Shown: positions 25,862-34,191 of the stretch, piece after piece
Layout: every line of letters begins with the position of its first letter
Numbering within the stretch: position 1 is the first letter of the stretch
Assembly (NCBI RefSeq): GCF_001598695.1
Contig: NZ_BCZK01000017.1
Span: forward strand, 53,420 to 117,419
Direction of reading: 5' to 3'
Source: Klebsiella oxytoca NBRC 105695
GTDB lineage: Bacteria > Pseudomonadota > Gammaproteobacteria > Enterobacterales > Enterobacteriaceae
Length of the DNA stretch: 64,000 bases
Notes under the pieces: generated by a model
What the model saw: the letters and a program-made list of their open reading frames with translations, nothing else
Database searches by the model: none
What the model was told of the DNA's origin: nothing
Position numbers and translations under genes: made by a program

Positions 25862-26842
25862 TCAAATAATATTGAGTTGTTTGGCAAGTTTATAATGGTG
25901 TCCTTCGGTATCGACCAGACGTTTTTTCATACTGACTAAATCAATCGGAATAGGTTTGTTACTGGAATTAATTATAATGGCTTTATTTTTCATGCCGGAC
26001 TGAATGCAGCGAACCACTTCGCAGGCCATAATCGTCCCCTGATAGATTTCTTCGCAGGTCGGGTCGCCGCTGCGTAAACCGTAGCCCACGATGGTTTTGC
26101 GGATGCGTACGCCAATTTGCGGTTCGAGCTGCTTAATCATGGTATCAATGGCCCCCTGAAAACCGGGAGAATACTCTCTGGTGTAGCCTTCAGAGCAGAG
26201 GATCACCACGCTATTTTGCTGTTTTAGCTTGTGCTTCACCCGCTCGGCCAGCGCTTCTAACGGCATCTGTGATTCCGGAATCAGGGCAATATCAGCATTA
26301 GATTTAATAGCGGATTGCAACGTTAACTCTCCACAATAGCCTCCTAATATTTCAACCATAAATACCCGACCCGGTAATGCTCTTCCGGTATTTCTTAAGC
26401 GGGAAACTTCTTTAATAATCTGCTCGCAGGCCGTAGAAAAACCAATCGTATAATCGCTGCCGTATACATCATTATCGATAGTCATCCCGACGCCAAAGCA
26501 GTTAATATCAAATTCACTCAGCGTATTGAGAAACTGCAGGCTGCCGTCGCCGCCGGCCATAATCAGCACATCGATACGCAATGATTTAATTTTTTTAGCT
26601 ATGGTTTCATATTCACTGCGCAACAGCTTGCGGCTGGTCCGACCGGATGTGATGATCGGAATAGACGTTATGGAGAAATCAACCAGATCGCGCCACGCAA
26701 CTTCGTGATGATTTTTATCCAATAACCCGGGTATGCCCCCGTTAAAAACGGTGATATCGGCGCTCGCCAGTCTGGCAATCTGAAATATAAAGTTATTAAT
26801 TCCAGAAACATCGCCACCGCTAATAACAATGCCAATTTTCAT
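25862..26842 (-). CDS. 6-phosphofructokinase-like sugar-phosphate kinase (PfkA family)
   Basis: ATP-dependent kinase of 326 residues that probably makes a ketose 1,6-bisphosphate from the 6-phosphate delivered by the PTS. Motifs: GGDVSGINN near residue 9 (canonical GGDAPGMN), GGDGS near 100, where the Gly indicates ATP rather than pyrophosphate use, and the catalytic TIDND followed by TIGFSTA. The sequence departs from housekeeping PfkA at the first motif, suggesting another substrate such as tagatose or an isomer. MKIGIVISGG follows a GGCGGAGG ribosome site; the longer frame is rejected. It is the first gene of the operon. Confidence 0.85.
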   Translation of the reverse strand: MKIGIVISGGDVSGINNFIFQIARLASADITVFNGGIPGLLDKNHHEVAWRDLVDFSITSIPIITSGRTSRKLLRSEYETIAKKIKSLRIDVLIMAGGDGSLQFLNTLSEFDINCFGVGMTIDNDVYGSDYTIGFSTACEQIIKEVSRLRNTGRALPGRVFMVEILGGYCGELTLQSAIKSNADIALIPESQMPLEALAERVKHKLKQQNSVVILCSEGYTREYSPGFQGAIDTMIKQLEPQIGVRIRKTIVGYGLRSGDPTCEEIYQGTIMACEVVRCIQSGMKNKAIIINSSNKPIPIDLVSMKKRLVDTEGHHYKLAKQLNII

Positions 26843-27378
26843 TGACTGCCTCCGCCGTTTTTCCTGCCAACATTTTTCCCCGACTTCAAGGCTGTTATTT
26901 GCAATAGAGATCACAATATGTCGATAAATTTAGACACACCTAATATTGACACCGGGTTTATCATCACGTTTTTTGTGATCAATCTCTCCTTTATAAAAGG
27001 CGATCGTCTTTACAATTATTTTTTTATTTTCTTTAAGATCATTAAGTTGCCTGAATGAGCCGTTCTGCGGCCAGCTTGACGGTTTCGACCAATAAACCCG
27101 GCGGTAATGAAAAGGCGGAAATGTGATAAATAGCGCATTTTTTTGCGTCGGGAGGGTTCACAGCTCTTAATCTCGCGGTTCAGGCTGTCACGCTCGCGAT
27201 GGAGAGACCAGATGTTATCCCCTGTAAAATCTGTGGCGATCTTCATCACACTTCAATCAAAACACAGTTTCATTTTTATCTAATGCCGTAGAAAGTACTC
27301 AGTGTCTAATAAAAACAGTAGTGTCTAGTGTCTAAATAAAATCGACGCTATTTTCTACTCTACGCGGGGCATTGAGAG
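26843..27378. promoter_or_regulatory. Divergent control region between the kinase/PTS operon and the LevR-type activator
   Basis: A 536-bp A/T-rich interval. Recurrent GTGTCTA half-sites occur on both flanks: GTGTCTAAAT-TT-ATCGAC on the minus strand at 26937-26920 before the kinase gene, and GTGTCTAAAT-AAA-ATCGAC on the plus strand at 27328-27346 before the activator, plus AGTGTCTA at 27301, 27320 and 27327. Shared sites suggest one regulator for both directions. No sigma-54 promoter is visible before the kinase gene. A half-perfect CRP-like match (GGCGA-N6-TCACA) is at 27235-27250. The middle holds the frameshifted small ORF listed separately. Confidence 0.5.
27042..27246 (-). pseudogene. 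Possible small ORF broken at an A7 run
   Basis: On the minus strand an ATG at 27246 opens a frame (MKIATDFTGDNIWSLHRERD...) that loses coding character after an A7 run (T7 on the plus strand, 27138-27144). Skipping one A moves into a second frame whose end, SLPPGLLVETVKLAAERLIQAT followed (in part shown) by TAA at 27042-27044, looks protein-like. The two parts would give about 67 residues. I recognise no family. It may be a decayed gene, a site of frameshifting or chance. Confidence 0.3.
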
Positions 27379-29979
27379 ATGGCGCTGTCGGCAAAAGAAA
27401 AATTATTCCAGAAAATAGTCACCCATTACGCGCAGAAAGCCGCAGGATTCACGGCTCAGGACTGTGCGGATTTTATGCAGGTTAATCGCAGCGTCATTAG
27501 TCATTATCTCAATAGACTGAGCGATGACGGTCATCTGCGCAAAGAAAACACCCGTCCGGTACGCTTCTATGTACAGCAAAAAGGCGGGGAAACTACTCAG
27601 GCGTCTCGCATAGTGTCGAAAAAACATGACGCCTTTCTGCCGCTGATTGGTGCCCACGGGAGCCTGGCGGAAGCCGTCGCGCTGTGCCGCTCTGCGGTGG
27701 ACTATCCGGACGGCTTACCTATCCTCTTGTCCGGAGAAAGCGGCGTCGGTAAAAGCCATCTGGCGACGCTGATCTATCAATATGCTATTGAGCGCGGGGC
27801 TATCGCGGCGGACAAACCCTTCGTCGAGCTTAACTGCGCGGATTACGCTAACAACCCGGAGCTGCTTTCGGCGACACTTTTCGGCTATACCCGCGGCGCC
27901 TTCACCGGAGCTGACCGCGAGAAACGCGGCGCCTTTGATGATGCCGATGGCGGATTTCTGTTTCTTGATGAAGTGCATCGCCTCTCGGCAGAGAATCAGG
28001 AAAAGCTGTTTCTGTTTATGGACAAGGGGTATTTCTACCGTCTTGGTGATAATCGCACGCGCCACCCTGCATCGCTGCGGTTCATCTTCGCCACCACGGA
28101 AAATATCGACACCGTACTGCTCAATACCTTTCGCCGGCGTATCCCGGTGCGCGTCACGCTACCCAACTATATTTCACGCCCGCTTACCGAACGCGTCGCT
28201 CAGGTTAGCCATTTTTTGCATCAGGAAGCGCTCAGCCTGCGGCGCAGTATCCATCTCGATAACCAACTGATGCATCAGCTGGTAACCTCCCCGGTACGCG
28301 GCAATATCGGCGAGTTAAAAAACCAGATCAAAGTAATGTGCGCCAGCGCCTGGAGCGATAGTCGCGAGGCCGACGCCATCACGCTACGCGGCCCCATATC
28401 CGGCGGTGAGATAATTAGCATTAACGCTAACCCACATGATGATGCGCTGAATATTAGCCATCTACTGCCAAAAGCAATGCGCGACGACGTTATTTTTCGC
28501 GACTTTTGCCATAGCGGTAACGTGCTGTTGCTGAATCGCAAAATGGAACAGCGGCTGACGACGTTCGGCGGCGCAGTTGCCGCCGAGTCGCTGTACAGCG
28601 GCTATATCTGGCAGAACACCGTTCATGCTCTGGAGGAGCTGGAGAACTTGACCGGCGTCTCCTGTAGCCTGGAGATCCGCAAGGCGGTCTGGCTCTGTCT
28701 AAGCTATGCGCTCCATGCTCCGGAAGAGGCGGTCGACCCAGGCGAACTGCAAACGATTTCCGATTATGTTTCCGGAAAGGCGCGCCTGCTGGCCGAGGAG
28801 TGCCTGGCTTTACTTAGCAAACATGTCACCCGGCAGCCGCTGCCCCTGCTGCTCCCGCTACTAAGCTGCGCATTTCACACCCTCGCCGGTGAAGACGATC
28901 CGATTCAGGGCATTATCGTTTCCCACGGCCGCGCCACCGCGTCGAGCATTGCCGGGATCGCCAACCAGCTGACCGGCGGCTATTACTTTAAAGCCTTCGA
29001 CATGGCGAACGCGACCTCTACCCGAGAGATCATCGACCTGCTGATTGCTCACGTTTCGCGCCTCAGGCAAGGAGCCGGGCTGATTATCCTGGTGGACATG
29101 GGGTCGCTGAAAGAGATCTATGAAGAGATAAAGCTCCATCTGCATGGCGAACTCCTGGTTATCAATAACGTCAGCACGGCCATGGCGCTGGATATTGCGG
29201 GTAAAATTCAGGATAAGCTGTCGATGGAGGCGATTATTGAAAGCGCTAAAGGTGCGTACGAGGTGGAAACGCGCTACTACGCGGGCGTGTTACCGGGCAA
29301 TAAAATTATTATCTCCTGTATCTCCGGCGAAGGGATCTCCCGCAAGCTAAAAGATATTGTCCAGCGCTTCCTGGCCCAGGAGGAGATCGACATTATTACG
29401 ATGGAGTATGACGATCTGAAATGGAAAATCGCCCATGCTGACCCGGCGCTAAACGGTACGCGGCTAATCATCACCACGACCGATCTGGAAGCAGGCTATA
29501 TTCCTCTGCTTAGCGTGGAACAGCTGATTAAAGAAAAGACGCTGGTGTTAAAACGCGACTACTTCAACGGGCTGTTGATGGAAGGCGGTCTAGAGCCCAT
29601 GATTGATGAAGTGGTTAAACTGTTTACCGTCGAAGGCGTCGCCAGCCGCCTTAACTTCCTCAATCCGGTAGTGATTATTGATGAAGTCGAAGCGGTCATT
29701 AAGCAGTATGAATCCTTCTACAAAATCCATTTTGAAAGCTATCTGCGCATCAACCTGTTCATGCACATCGCGCTGATGATCGAACGGGTCATGGTCAACA
29801 ATGGGGTCCGCCATCGCGAAGAGGCGGAGTTAACGCTGGAACAGCAGGCGTTTGTCGCCGTCCATGACACCTTTTTTCAGGCTCTGAACCGCAAATACAA
29901 TATCACCCTGCCGCTTACCGAAGTGCTGATGATTTATGAAATTATGGAACCGTGGATTGCCTTTGATCCCGGCCATTAA
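27379..29979 (+). CDS. LevR-family sigma-54-dependent activator with PTS regulation domains
   Basis: An 866-residue enhancer-binding protein. Order of domains: N-terminal winged HTH (about 5-55, VNRSVISHYLNRLSDDGHL), AAA+ sigma-54 interaction domain (about 85-320) with Walker A GESGVGKS, the sigma-54 contact loop GAFTGAD and Walker B GGFLFLDEVH, then a PRD, an EIIA-Man-like domain (IQGIIVSHGRATASS, about 510-630), an EIIB-like segment and a C-terminal PRD. This is the architecture of LevR and of DgaR/GfrR of Salmonella. PTS phosphorylation of PRD histidines would set its activity. Two sigma-54 promoters directly downstream (30098, 34110) are the obvious targets. Confidence 0.92.
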   Translation: MALSAKEKLFQKIVTHYAQKAAGFTAQDCADFMQVNRSVISHYLNRLSDDGHLRKENTRPVRFYVQQKGGETTQASRIVSKKHDAFLPLIGAHGSLAEAVALCRSAVDYPDGLPILLSGESGVGKSHLATLIYQYAIERGAIAADKPFVELNCADYANNPELLSATLFGYTRGAFTGADREKRGAFDDADGGFLFLDEVHRLSAENQEKLFLFMDKGYFYRLGDNRTRHPASLRFIFATTENIDTVLLNTFRRRIPVRVTLPNYISRPLTERVAQVSHFLHQEALSLRRSIHLDNQLMHQLVTSPVRGNIGELKNQIKVMCASAWSDSREADAITLRGPISGGEIISINANPHDDALNISHLLPKAMRDDVIFRDFCHSGNVLLLNRKMEQRLTTFGGAVAAESLYSGYIWQNTVHALEELENLTGVSCSLEIRKAVWLCLSYALHAPEEAVDPGELQTISDYVSGKARLLAEECLALLSKHVTRQPLPLLLPLLSCAFHTLAGEDDPIQGIIVSHGRATASSIAGIANQLTGGYYFKAFDMANATSTREIIDLLIAHVSRLRQGAGLIILVDMGSLKEIYEEIKLHLHGELLVINNVSTAMALDIAGKIQDKLSMEAIIESAKGAYEVETRYYAGVLPGNKIIISCISGEGISRKLKDIVQRFLAQEEIDIITMEYDDLKWKIAHADPALNGTRLIITTTDLEAGYIPLLSVEQLIKEKTLVLKRDYFNGLLMEGGLEPMIDEVVKLFTVEGVASRLNFLNPVVIIDEVEAVIKQYESFYKIHFESYLRINLFMHIALMIERVMVNNGVRHREEAELTLEQQAFVAVHDTFFQALNRKYNITLPLTEVLMIYEIMEPWIAFDPGH

Positions 29980-30009
29980 TCCCCCGCCGCCAGCTTCGGC
30001 TGGCAAATC

Positions 30010-30044
30010 TGTCGACACTGCATAAGCTGCCTATTCAACACTGC
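30010..30044 (+). promoter_or_regulatory. Candidate upstream activator sites for the mannose-type PTS operon
   Basis: Two CACTGC-containing elements, GTCGACACTGC at 30011-30021 and TCAACACTGC at 30035-30044, 23 bp apart and 55-86 bp upstream of the sigma-54 GG element. The inverted reading GTGTCGA resembles half-sites upstream of the activator gene and of the porin gene. Confidence 0.45.
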
Positions 30045-30097
30045 AAAGAGCGTCCAAAAAAATATTTTTATCCTTTAAAATCATATAAATAAAAACA

Positions 30098-30113
30098 TGG
30101 CACGCTGATTGCT
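30098..30113 (+). promoter_or_regulatory. Sigma-54 promoter of the mannose-type PTS/GH88 operon
   Basis: TGGCACGCTGATTGCT matches the -24/-12 consensus TGGCACG-N4-TTGCW at every fixed position, with exactly ten bases between GG (30099-30100) and GC (30111-30112). Start point expected near 30124, 30 bp before the IIA gene. Confidence 0.9.
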
Positions 30114-30153
30114 AATTCTTTCTCAGACACCTGTAAAGATTAAGGAATACGCA

Positions 30154-30636
30154 ATGCGAGAGATGTACATCGCAACTCACGGCCGCTACGCAGAAGGGAT
30201 AGTGTCGGCATTAAATCTGCTGATTGGCGACGACCATGGCGTCACGCCCGTTTGCGCCTACTGCGGCGAAATTGGCTCAACCGCAGAGTTAGCAGCCCGT
30301 TTTGATGTTATAGCCCAACAGGCTGCCGGTCGCGGCAATGAGCTGGTGCTGTTTACCGATATGCCGGGCGGCAGTGTCAACAATACCGCTGTACAGATGA
30401 TGGTTAAATATCCCCACGCTCACGTAATCAGCGGCGCTAACCTGATTATGCTGATGGAGTTTTGTATGTCGGAGCACGCTGATACCGCCCAGCGCCTCCA
30501 GGACGCATTTGCCGCCGCCAGCGGAGCAATGCAGTACATGAACCAGCTGCCGGAAATCATCACTGCGCGCCAGACGAAACAGCCTCACTCCCAGGATGAT
30601 ATTGACGATTTTTTTGCCGGGGAGGGAAAGCTATGA
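30154..30636 (+). CDS. PTS IIA component, mannose family
   Basis: Phosphocarrier of 160 residues. The active-site His is H9 in IATHGRYAEG, and LVLFTDMPGGSVNNTA is the typical second block. The ATG at 30154 is chosen because AAGGAATACGCA precedes it and because the longer frame would start before the predicted transcription start. It overlaps the GH88 gene by four bases. Its C-terminal tail is hydrophilic and lacks a fused IIB domain, which is encoded separately at 31825. Confidence 0.9.
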   Translation: MREMYIATHGRYAEGIVSALNLLIGDDHGVTPVCAYCGEIGSTAELAARFDVIAQQAAGRGNELVLFTDMPGGSVNNTAVQMMVKYPHAHVISGANLIMLMEFCMSEHADTAQRLQDAFAAASGAMQYMNQLPEIITARQTKQPHSQDDIDDFFAGEGKL

Positions 30637-31811
30637 CTATCGCACTCGAAGCGCTTGATACTCGCTACTTCTCACCGCAGCCAGGGCTGGACCGCGCCTG
30701 GCTTGACGGCGCCATCGGCGACGTTCTGATCCGCCTCGACGCTATGCTGCCGCGCTTTACGGCGACCTTTCCCTCCGCCAGTGCGACACGGGGCCGTTAT
30801 GAAAGCGTGGAGAAAGTCGACTGGACCGAGGGATTCTGGACCGGCATGCTGTGGCTCGCCTGGGAGGTCACCGGCGATGATAAATATCGGGCGGTGGCGG
30901 AAAGCCTGCTCGATAGCTTTGAAGAACGTCTCGATAAGCAGATTAAAGTGGATACCCACGATCTGGGCTTTCTCTATCTCCTCTCCTGCGTTAACGCCTG
31001 GAAGCTCACCGGCAACCTGCGCGCTCGCGAACTCGCCCTGCGCGCGGCCGAGCTGCTCTATCGCCGCTTTAACGCCACGGCGGGCGTCATTCAGGCCTGG
31101 GGAGATTTAAACGACCCGGCACGCCAGGGGCGAATGATCATCGACTGCAATCTTAATGTTCCGCTGCTGTTTTGGGCCGCCAACGAAACCGGAAATCAAC
31201 AATGGCGCGAAGCCGCCTGCCGTCATCTGGCACAGGCCGCACGCTATCTGGTACGTGATGATGCTTCTACTTTTCATACGTTCTATATGGATATTCATAA
31301 CGGTAAGCCGCTACGCGGGGATACGCACCAGGGATTCAGCGATAGCTCTTGCTGGTCGCGCGGCCAGGCGTGGGGAATTTACGGTTTTGCGCTGGGATAC
31401 ACCCACACCGGCGATGCCTGGCAGCCCGAGCTCTCTCGCCGCCTGGCGCACTATTTTCTTAACCGCCTGCCGGAAGATTTTGTCTGCTACTGGGATCTGA
31501 TTTTCACCGCCAGGGATAACCAGTATCGGGACACTTCCGCAGCGGCGATAGCCGCCTGCGGTCTGGCGGAACTACTGAAGCTGTTACCGCTCACCGACCC
31601 GCTGCGCCCGGCCTACAGCAATGCTATCGAACTGATGATGCGCAGTTTACACGAGCGCTACCTTGCCCACACGCAGGACGGCCTGCTGCGCGAAGGCGTT
31701 TATAACTTTGGCCGCAATATGGGCATTAACGAACCAAACCTCTGGGGCGATTACTTCTATTTCGAAGCCCTGGTTCGCCTTTCCCGCGTCTGGACACCCT
31801 ACTTTTGCTAA
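30633..31811 (+). CDS. Unsaturated glucuronyl/uronyl hydrolase, GH88
   Basis: Cytosolic enzyme of 392 residues that removes 4,5-unsaturated uronic acid from the non-reducing end of disaccharides formed by polysaccharide lyases, such as those from glycosaminoglycans or gellan-like polymers. It has the (alpha/alpha)6 barrel pattern of the family. D110 in THDLGFLYL and D171 in IIDCNLNVPLLFWA align with the two catalytic aspartates of Bacillus UGL. Further hallmarks are SCWSRGQAWGIYGFA and DTSAAAIAACGL. It is embedded between PTS genes, so its substrate should be a phosphorylated disaccharide delivered by that PTS, as in the streptococcal hyaluronan/chondroitin system. Confidence 0.9.
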   Translation: MTIALEALDTRYFSPQPGLDRAWLDGAIGDVLIRLDAMLPRFTATFPSASATRGRYESVEKVDWTEGFWTGMLWLAWEVTGDDKYRAVAESLLDSFEERLDKQIKVDTHDLGFLYLLSCVNAWKLTGNLRARELALRAAELLYRRFNATAGVIQAWGDLNDPARQGRMIIDCNLNVPLLFWAANETGNQQWREAACRHLAQAARYLVRDDASTFHTFYMDIHNGKPLRGDTHQGFSDSSCWSRGQAWGIYGFALGYTHTGDAWQPELSRRLAHYFLNRLPEDFVCYWDLIFTARDNQYRDTSAAAIAACGLAELLKLLPLTDPLRPAYSNAIELMMRSLHERYLAHTQDGLLREGVYNFGRNMGINEPNLWGDYFYFEALVRLSRVWTPYFC

Positions 31812-31824
31812 CTGGAGCTACACC

Positions 31825-32322
31825 ATGATTTCTTTAGTACGTATTGACGATCGTCTAATCCACGGACAGGTTGCCGTGGTCTGGACCAAGCATCTGGGCG
31901 TGAACCGCATTCTGGTCGCCAATGACCAGATCGTGAATAACGAAGTGCAAAAAATGTCGCTGCGCATGGCGGCTTCTGATACCGCAAAATGCGCCATCAT
32001 GGCGGTAAAGGATGCAGGGGATGTGCTTAACGACCCGCGTTCGGACGCAATGAAAATTATGGTGATCGTCAACAACGCCGCCGACGCCCGTCGACTCGTC
32101 GAACAGGTTCCGGGAATAAAAACGTTAAATGTCGCTAACTTTGGGCGCATCACCGACAATCTGGCGGCGAAAAAGCGCATCAGCGATACCGTCTACGTGA
32201 CGCCGGAAGATGTGGCGGATTTCCACGCCATCGTCAACCGCGGCATTGCCGTTGAATATCAGGTCCTGCCTTCTCATCCGGTAAAAAACCTGATTGAGAT
32301 GCTGGGCAACGCCGCCAGCTAA
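31825..32322 (+). CDS. PTS IIB component, mannose family
   Basis: Soluble 165-residue protein that phosphorylates the incoming sugar; active His is H13 in RIDDRLIHGQVAVVW, the family signature. The start ATG follows ACTGGAGC. It lies 13 bp after the GH88 gene. The frame is open much further upstream, but that part overlaps GH88 in another frame. Confidence 0.92.
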   Translation: MISLVRIDDRLIHGQVAVVWTKHLGVNRILVANDQIVNNEVQKMSLRMAASDTAKCAIMAVKDAGDVLNDPRSDAMKIMVIVNNAADARRLVEQVPGIKTLNVANFGRITDNLAAKKRISDTVYVTPEDVADFHAIVNRGIAVEYQVLPSHPVKNLIEMLGNAAS

Positions 32323-32333
32323 GCGAGGTCGCT

Positions 32334-33134
32334 ATGTTAACGTCTGCACTCCTTGTCGCGCTGGTGATGTATATCGCCAAGTTCGCGGATCACACCCTGG
32401 GACAACCGCTCATCGAAAGGCCGCTGATCTGCGGCGCGATGGTAGGACTGGTGCTGGGGGATTTTCAACAGGGCATTATTATCGGCGCCACGCTGGAACT
32501 CATTTTTCTGGGCACTATCACTATCGGCGGCTCCGTTCCCGCAGATCTGGCTGTGGGTTCAGTCCTGGCGACGGCCTTTACCATTCTTACTCACGCGGAA
32601 CCAGCGGTGGCCGTCGCGCTGGCGCTGCCCATCAGCCTGCTGGCGGTTTTCGTCTATCAGGTACTAAAGCTGGTTTATACCGGACTGGTTGAAAAATATG
32701 ACGCCTTACTGGAAGAAGGCCGCGACCGTGCGGCGCTGGGTATCACTTTCGGCATGACCCTGTTTTACGGCGTGCCGTTTGCGGTACTGGCGTTCTTCGG
32801 CATTCTGTTTGGCACCGACGTCATTCGCAGTCTGGTCGAAAGTATCCCGGATACGGTGATGCGTGGAATGACTGCCGTTGGCGGCATTCTCCCGGCGCTG
32901 GGCTTCGCAATTTTGCTCAAAGCATTATGGAACAAGAATATCGCCGCCTTCTTCTTTATCGGTTTTGCGATGGCGGCCTATCTGCAGCTACCGATTATGG
33001 GCATTGCCATTATCGCGGCCTCGGTAGCGGTCTATCTGTGCTTTAACGAATTTAATCAGCTTAAAGCCAATAAACAGGCGGCAACCGCTGCCCCAGTGTC
33101 AGTTGATGATAAGGATGGGTTTTTCAATGACTGA
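32334..33134 (+). CDS. PTS IIC component, mannose/sorbose family
   Basis: Membrane subunit of 266 residues with about seven hydrophobic segments. Family features include GDFQQGIIIGATLELIFLGTITIGGSVPAD, the sugar-channel block of ManY/SorA proteins. It is followed by an eight-base overlap with the IID gene. The C-terminal tail is soluble. The substrate is inferred from GH88 and the porin to be an unsaturated uronide. Confidence 0.9.
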   Translation: MLTSALLVALVMYIAKFADHTLGQPLIERPLICGAMVGLVLGDFQQGIIIGATLELIFLGTITIGGSVPADLAVGSVLATAFTILTHAEPAVAVALALPISLLAVFVYQVLKLVYTGLVEKYDALLEEGRDRAALGITFGMTLFYGVPFAVLAFFGILFGTDVIRSLVESIPDTVMRGMTAVGGILPALGFAILLKALWNKNIAAFFFIGFAMAAYLQLPIMGIAIIAASVAVYLCFNEFNQLKANKQAATAAPVSVDDKDGFFND

Positions 33135-33969
33135 TATCCAACACAGTGCGCTCAGCGCACAAAATGACAGCAAAGGCGAAAAAAAGATGTTCCGTCAGCT
33201 GTTCTTCCGCCAGTTCCAGCTGCTGGGCTCCATGAACTTTACCCGCATGGAGGGGCTGAGCTACGGCTGGATCCTTGCGCCGCTGCTGAAAAAAATCTAT
33301 ACCGGCAATCCACACGGCTATATTGAGTCGTTAAAACGTAACAGCCAGTTTTTTAATACCAACCAGCATCTGGCTCCTTTTATTATGGGCCTGACGCTGT
33401 CGATGGAGAAAGAGAACGCAGCCAATCCGAACTTTGATACTTCCAGTATTAACGGCATCAAAGTGGCGCTGATGGGACCCTTCGCTGGCGTCGGGGATTC
33501 CTTCTTTTATGGCGTACTGCGTATTATCGCCACCGGGATTGCAATCGGTCTGGCATCGCAAGGGAATCCGCTGGGACCGCTGCTGTTCCTGCTGATTTAC
33601 AATATTCCCAGCTATCTGCTGCGCTATTACGGCGGCGTCATGGGCTACCGTTTAGGCTCTAAGTATATCGCCGAAGCGACGCAATCAGGGTTGCTGAGCT
33701 GTATAACGAAAGCCTCATCAATTATGGGTTTGATGATGGTGGGAGCGATGAGCGCCAGCATGGTGAAGTTTACCACCACCTTTAAAACCACCATCGCCGG
33801 CCAACCCTTTGTACTGCAAGAGATCCTCGACAAAATTTGCGTCGGATTGATTCCTCTGCTTTTAGTTCTGGGCTGCCTGAAGCTTCTGAATAAAAAAGTT
33901 AGCCCCAATAAAGTATTAATTATGTTGATTGTCTTCGGTTTTGCCGCTGCGGGTATTGGCATAATTTAA
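33127..33969 (+). CDS. PTS IID component, mannose family
   Basis: Second membrane subunit of the mannose-type PTS, 280 residues. Family motifs are FRQFQLLGSMNFTRMEGLSYGW (shown in part), MEKENAANPNFDTSSINGIK and LMGPFAGVGDSFFYG. MTDIQHSALS is chosen as start because AGGATGGG precedes it; the first eight codons of the open frame lie inside the IIC gene. It ends in hydrophobic sequence. A hairpin follows the stop. Confidence 0.9.
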   Translation: MTDIQHSALSAQNDSKGEKKMFRQLFFRQFQLLGSMNFTRMEGLSYGWILAPLLKKIYTGNPHGYIESLKRNSQFFNTNQHLAPFIMGLTLSMEKENAANPNFDTSSINGIKVALMGPFAGVGDSFFYGVLRIIATGIAIGLASQGNPLGPLLFLLIYNIPSYLLRYYGGVMGYRLGSKYIAEATQSGLLSCITKASSIMGLMMVGAMSASMVKFTTTFKTTIAGQPFVLQEILDKICVGLIPLLLVLGCLKLLNKKVSPNKVLIMLIVFGFAAAGIGII

Positions 33970-33979
33970 CGCATCCCCT

Positions 33980-34003
33980 GGCTCCCTTTAATAAAAGGGA
34001 GCC
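33980..34003 (+). terminator. Hairpin downstream of the PTS IID gene
   Basis: Perfect 10-bp inverted repeat GGCTCCCTTT / AAAGGGAGCC with loop AATA, without a long U run. It probably marks the end of the PTS operon or stabilises its 3' end; the porin gene has its own promoter. Confidence 0.6.
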
Positions 34004-34023
34004 GTCCTCTTACTCGTGATGAG

Positions 34024-34125
34024 TATCGACGCAAATAAAAAATCAGTCAGTGTCGAATTAAGGCTCAACACATAAAAACAACCCCATGTATTTTAAGAAC
34101 TTTATATTCTGGCACAGCAATTGCT
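34024..34125 (+). promoter_or_regulatory. Sigma-54 promoter and upstream sites of the KdgM-type porin gene
   Basis: TGGCACAGCAATTGCT at 34110-34125 matches the -24/-12 consensus with ten bases between GG (34111-34112) and GC (34123-34124). Upstream, ATCGACGC (34025-34032) and CAGTGTCGA (34048-34056) are spaced 55-86 bp from the GG, the same distance range as the elements before the PTS operon, so the same LevR-type activator probably acts here. Confidence 0.82.
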
Positions 34126-34191
34126 ATTTAATAAGTGTCTTTTATTTCTCTCCAGAAATTATGGCACTTATTAAATCCTACAGGAATAAAA

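Noticed and set aside
24176..26842. Ascorbate (ula) operon
   Set aside because: IIB and IIC are Ula-like, but UlaD, UlaE, UlaF and UlaG-type genes are missing and a PfkA-like kinase plus bisphosphate aldolase are present instead.
26843..26990. Sigma-54 promoter for the kinase/PTS operon
   Set aside because: The nearest match (TTGGCAGGAAAAACGGC on the minus strand) has 11 rather than 10 bases between GG and GC and a poor -12 element.
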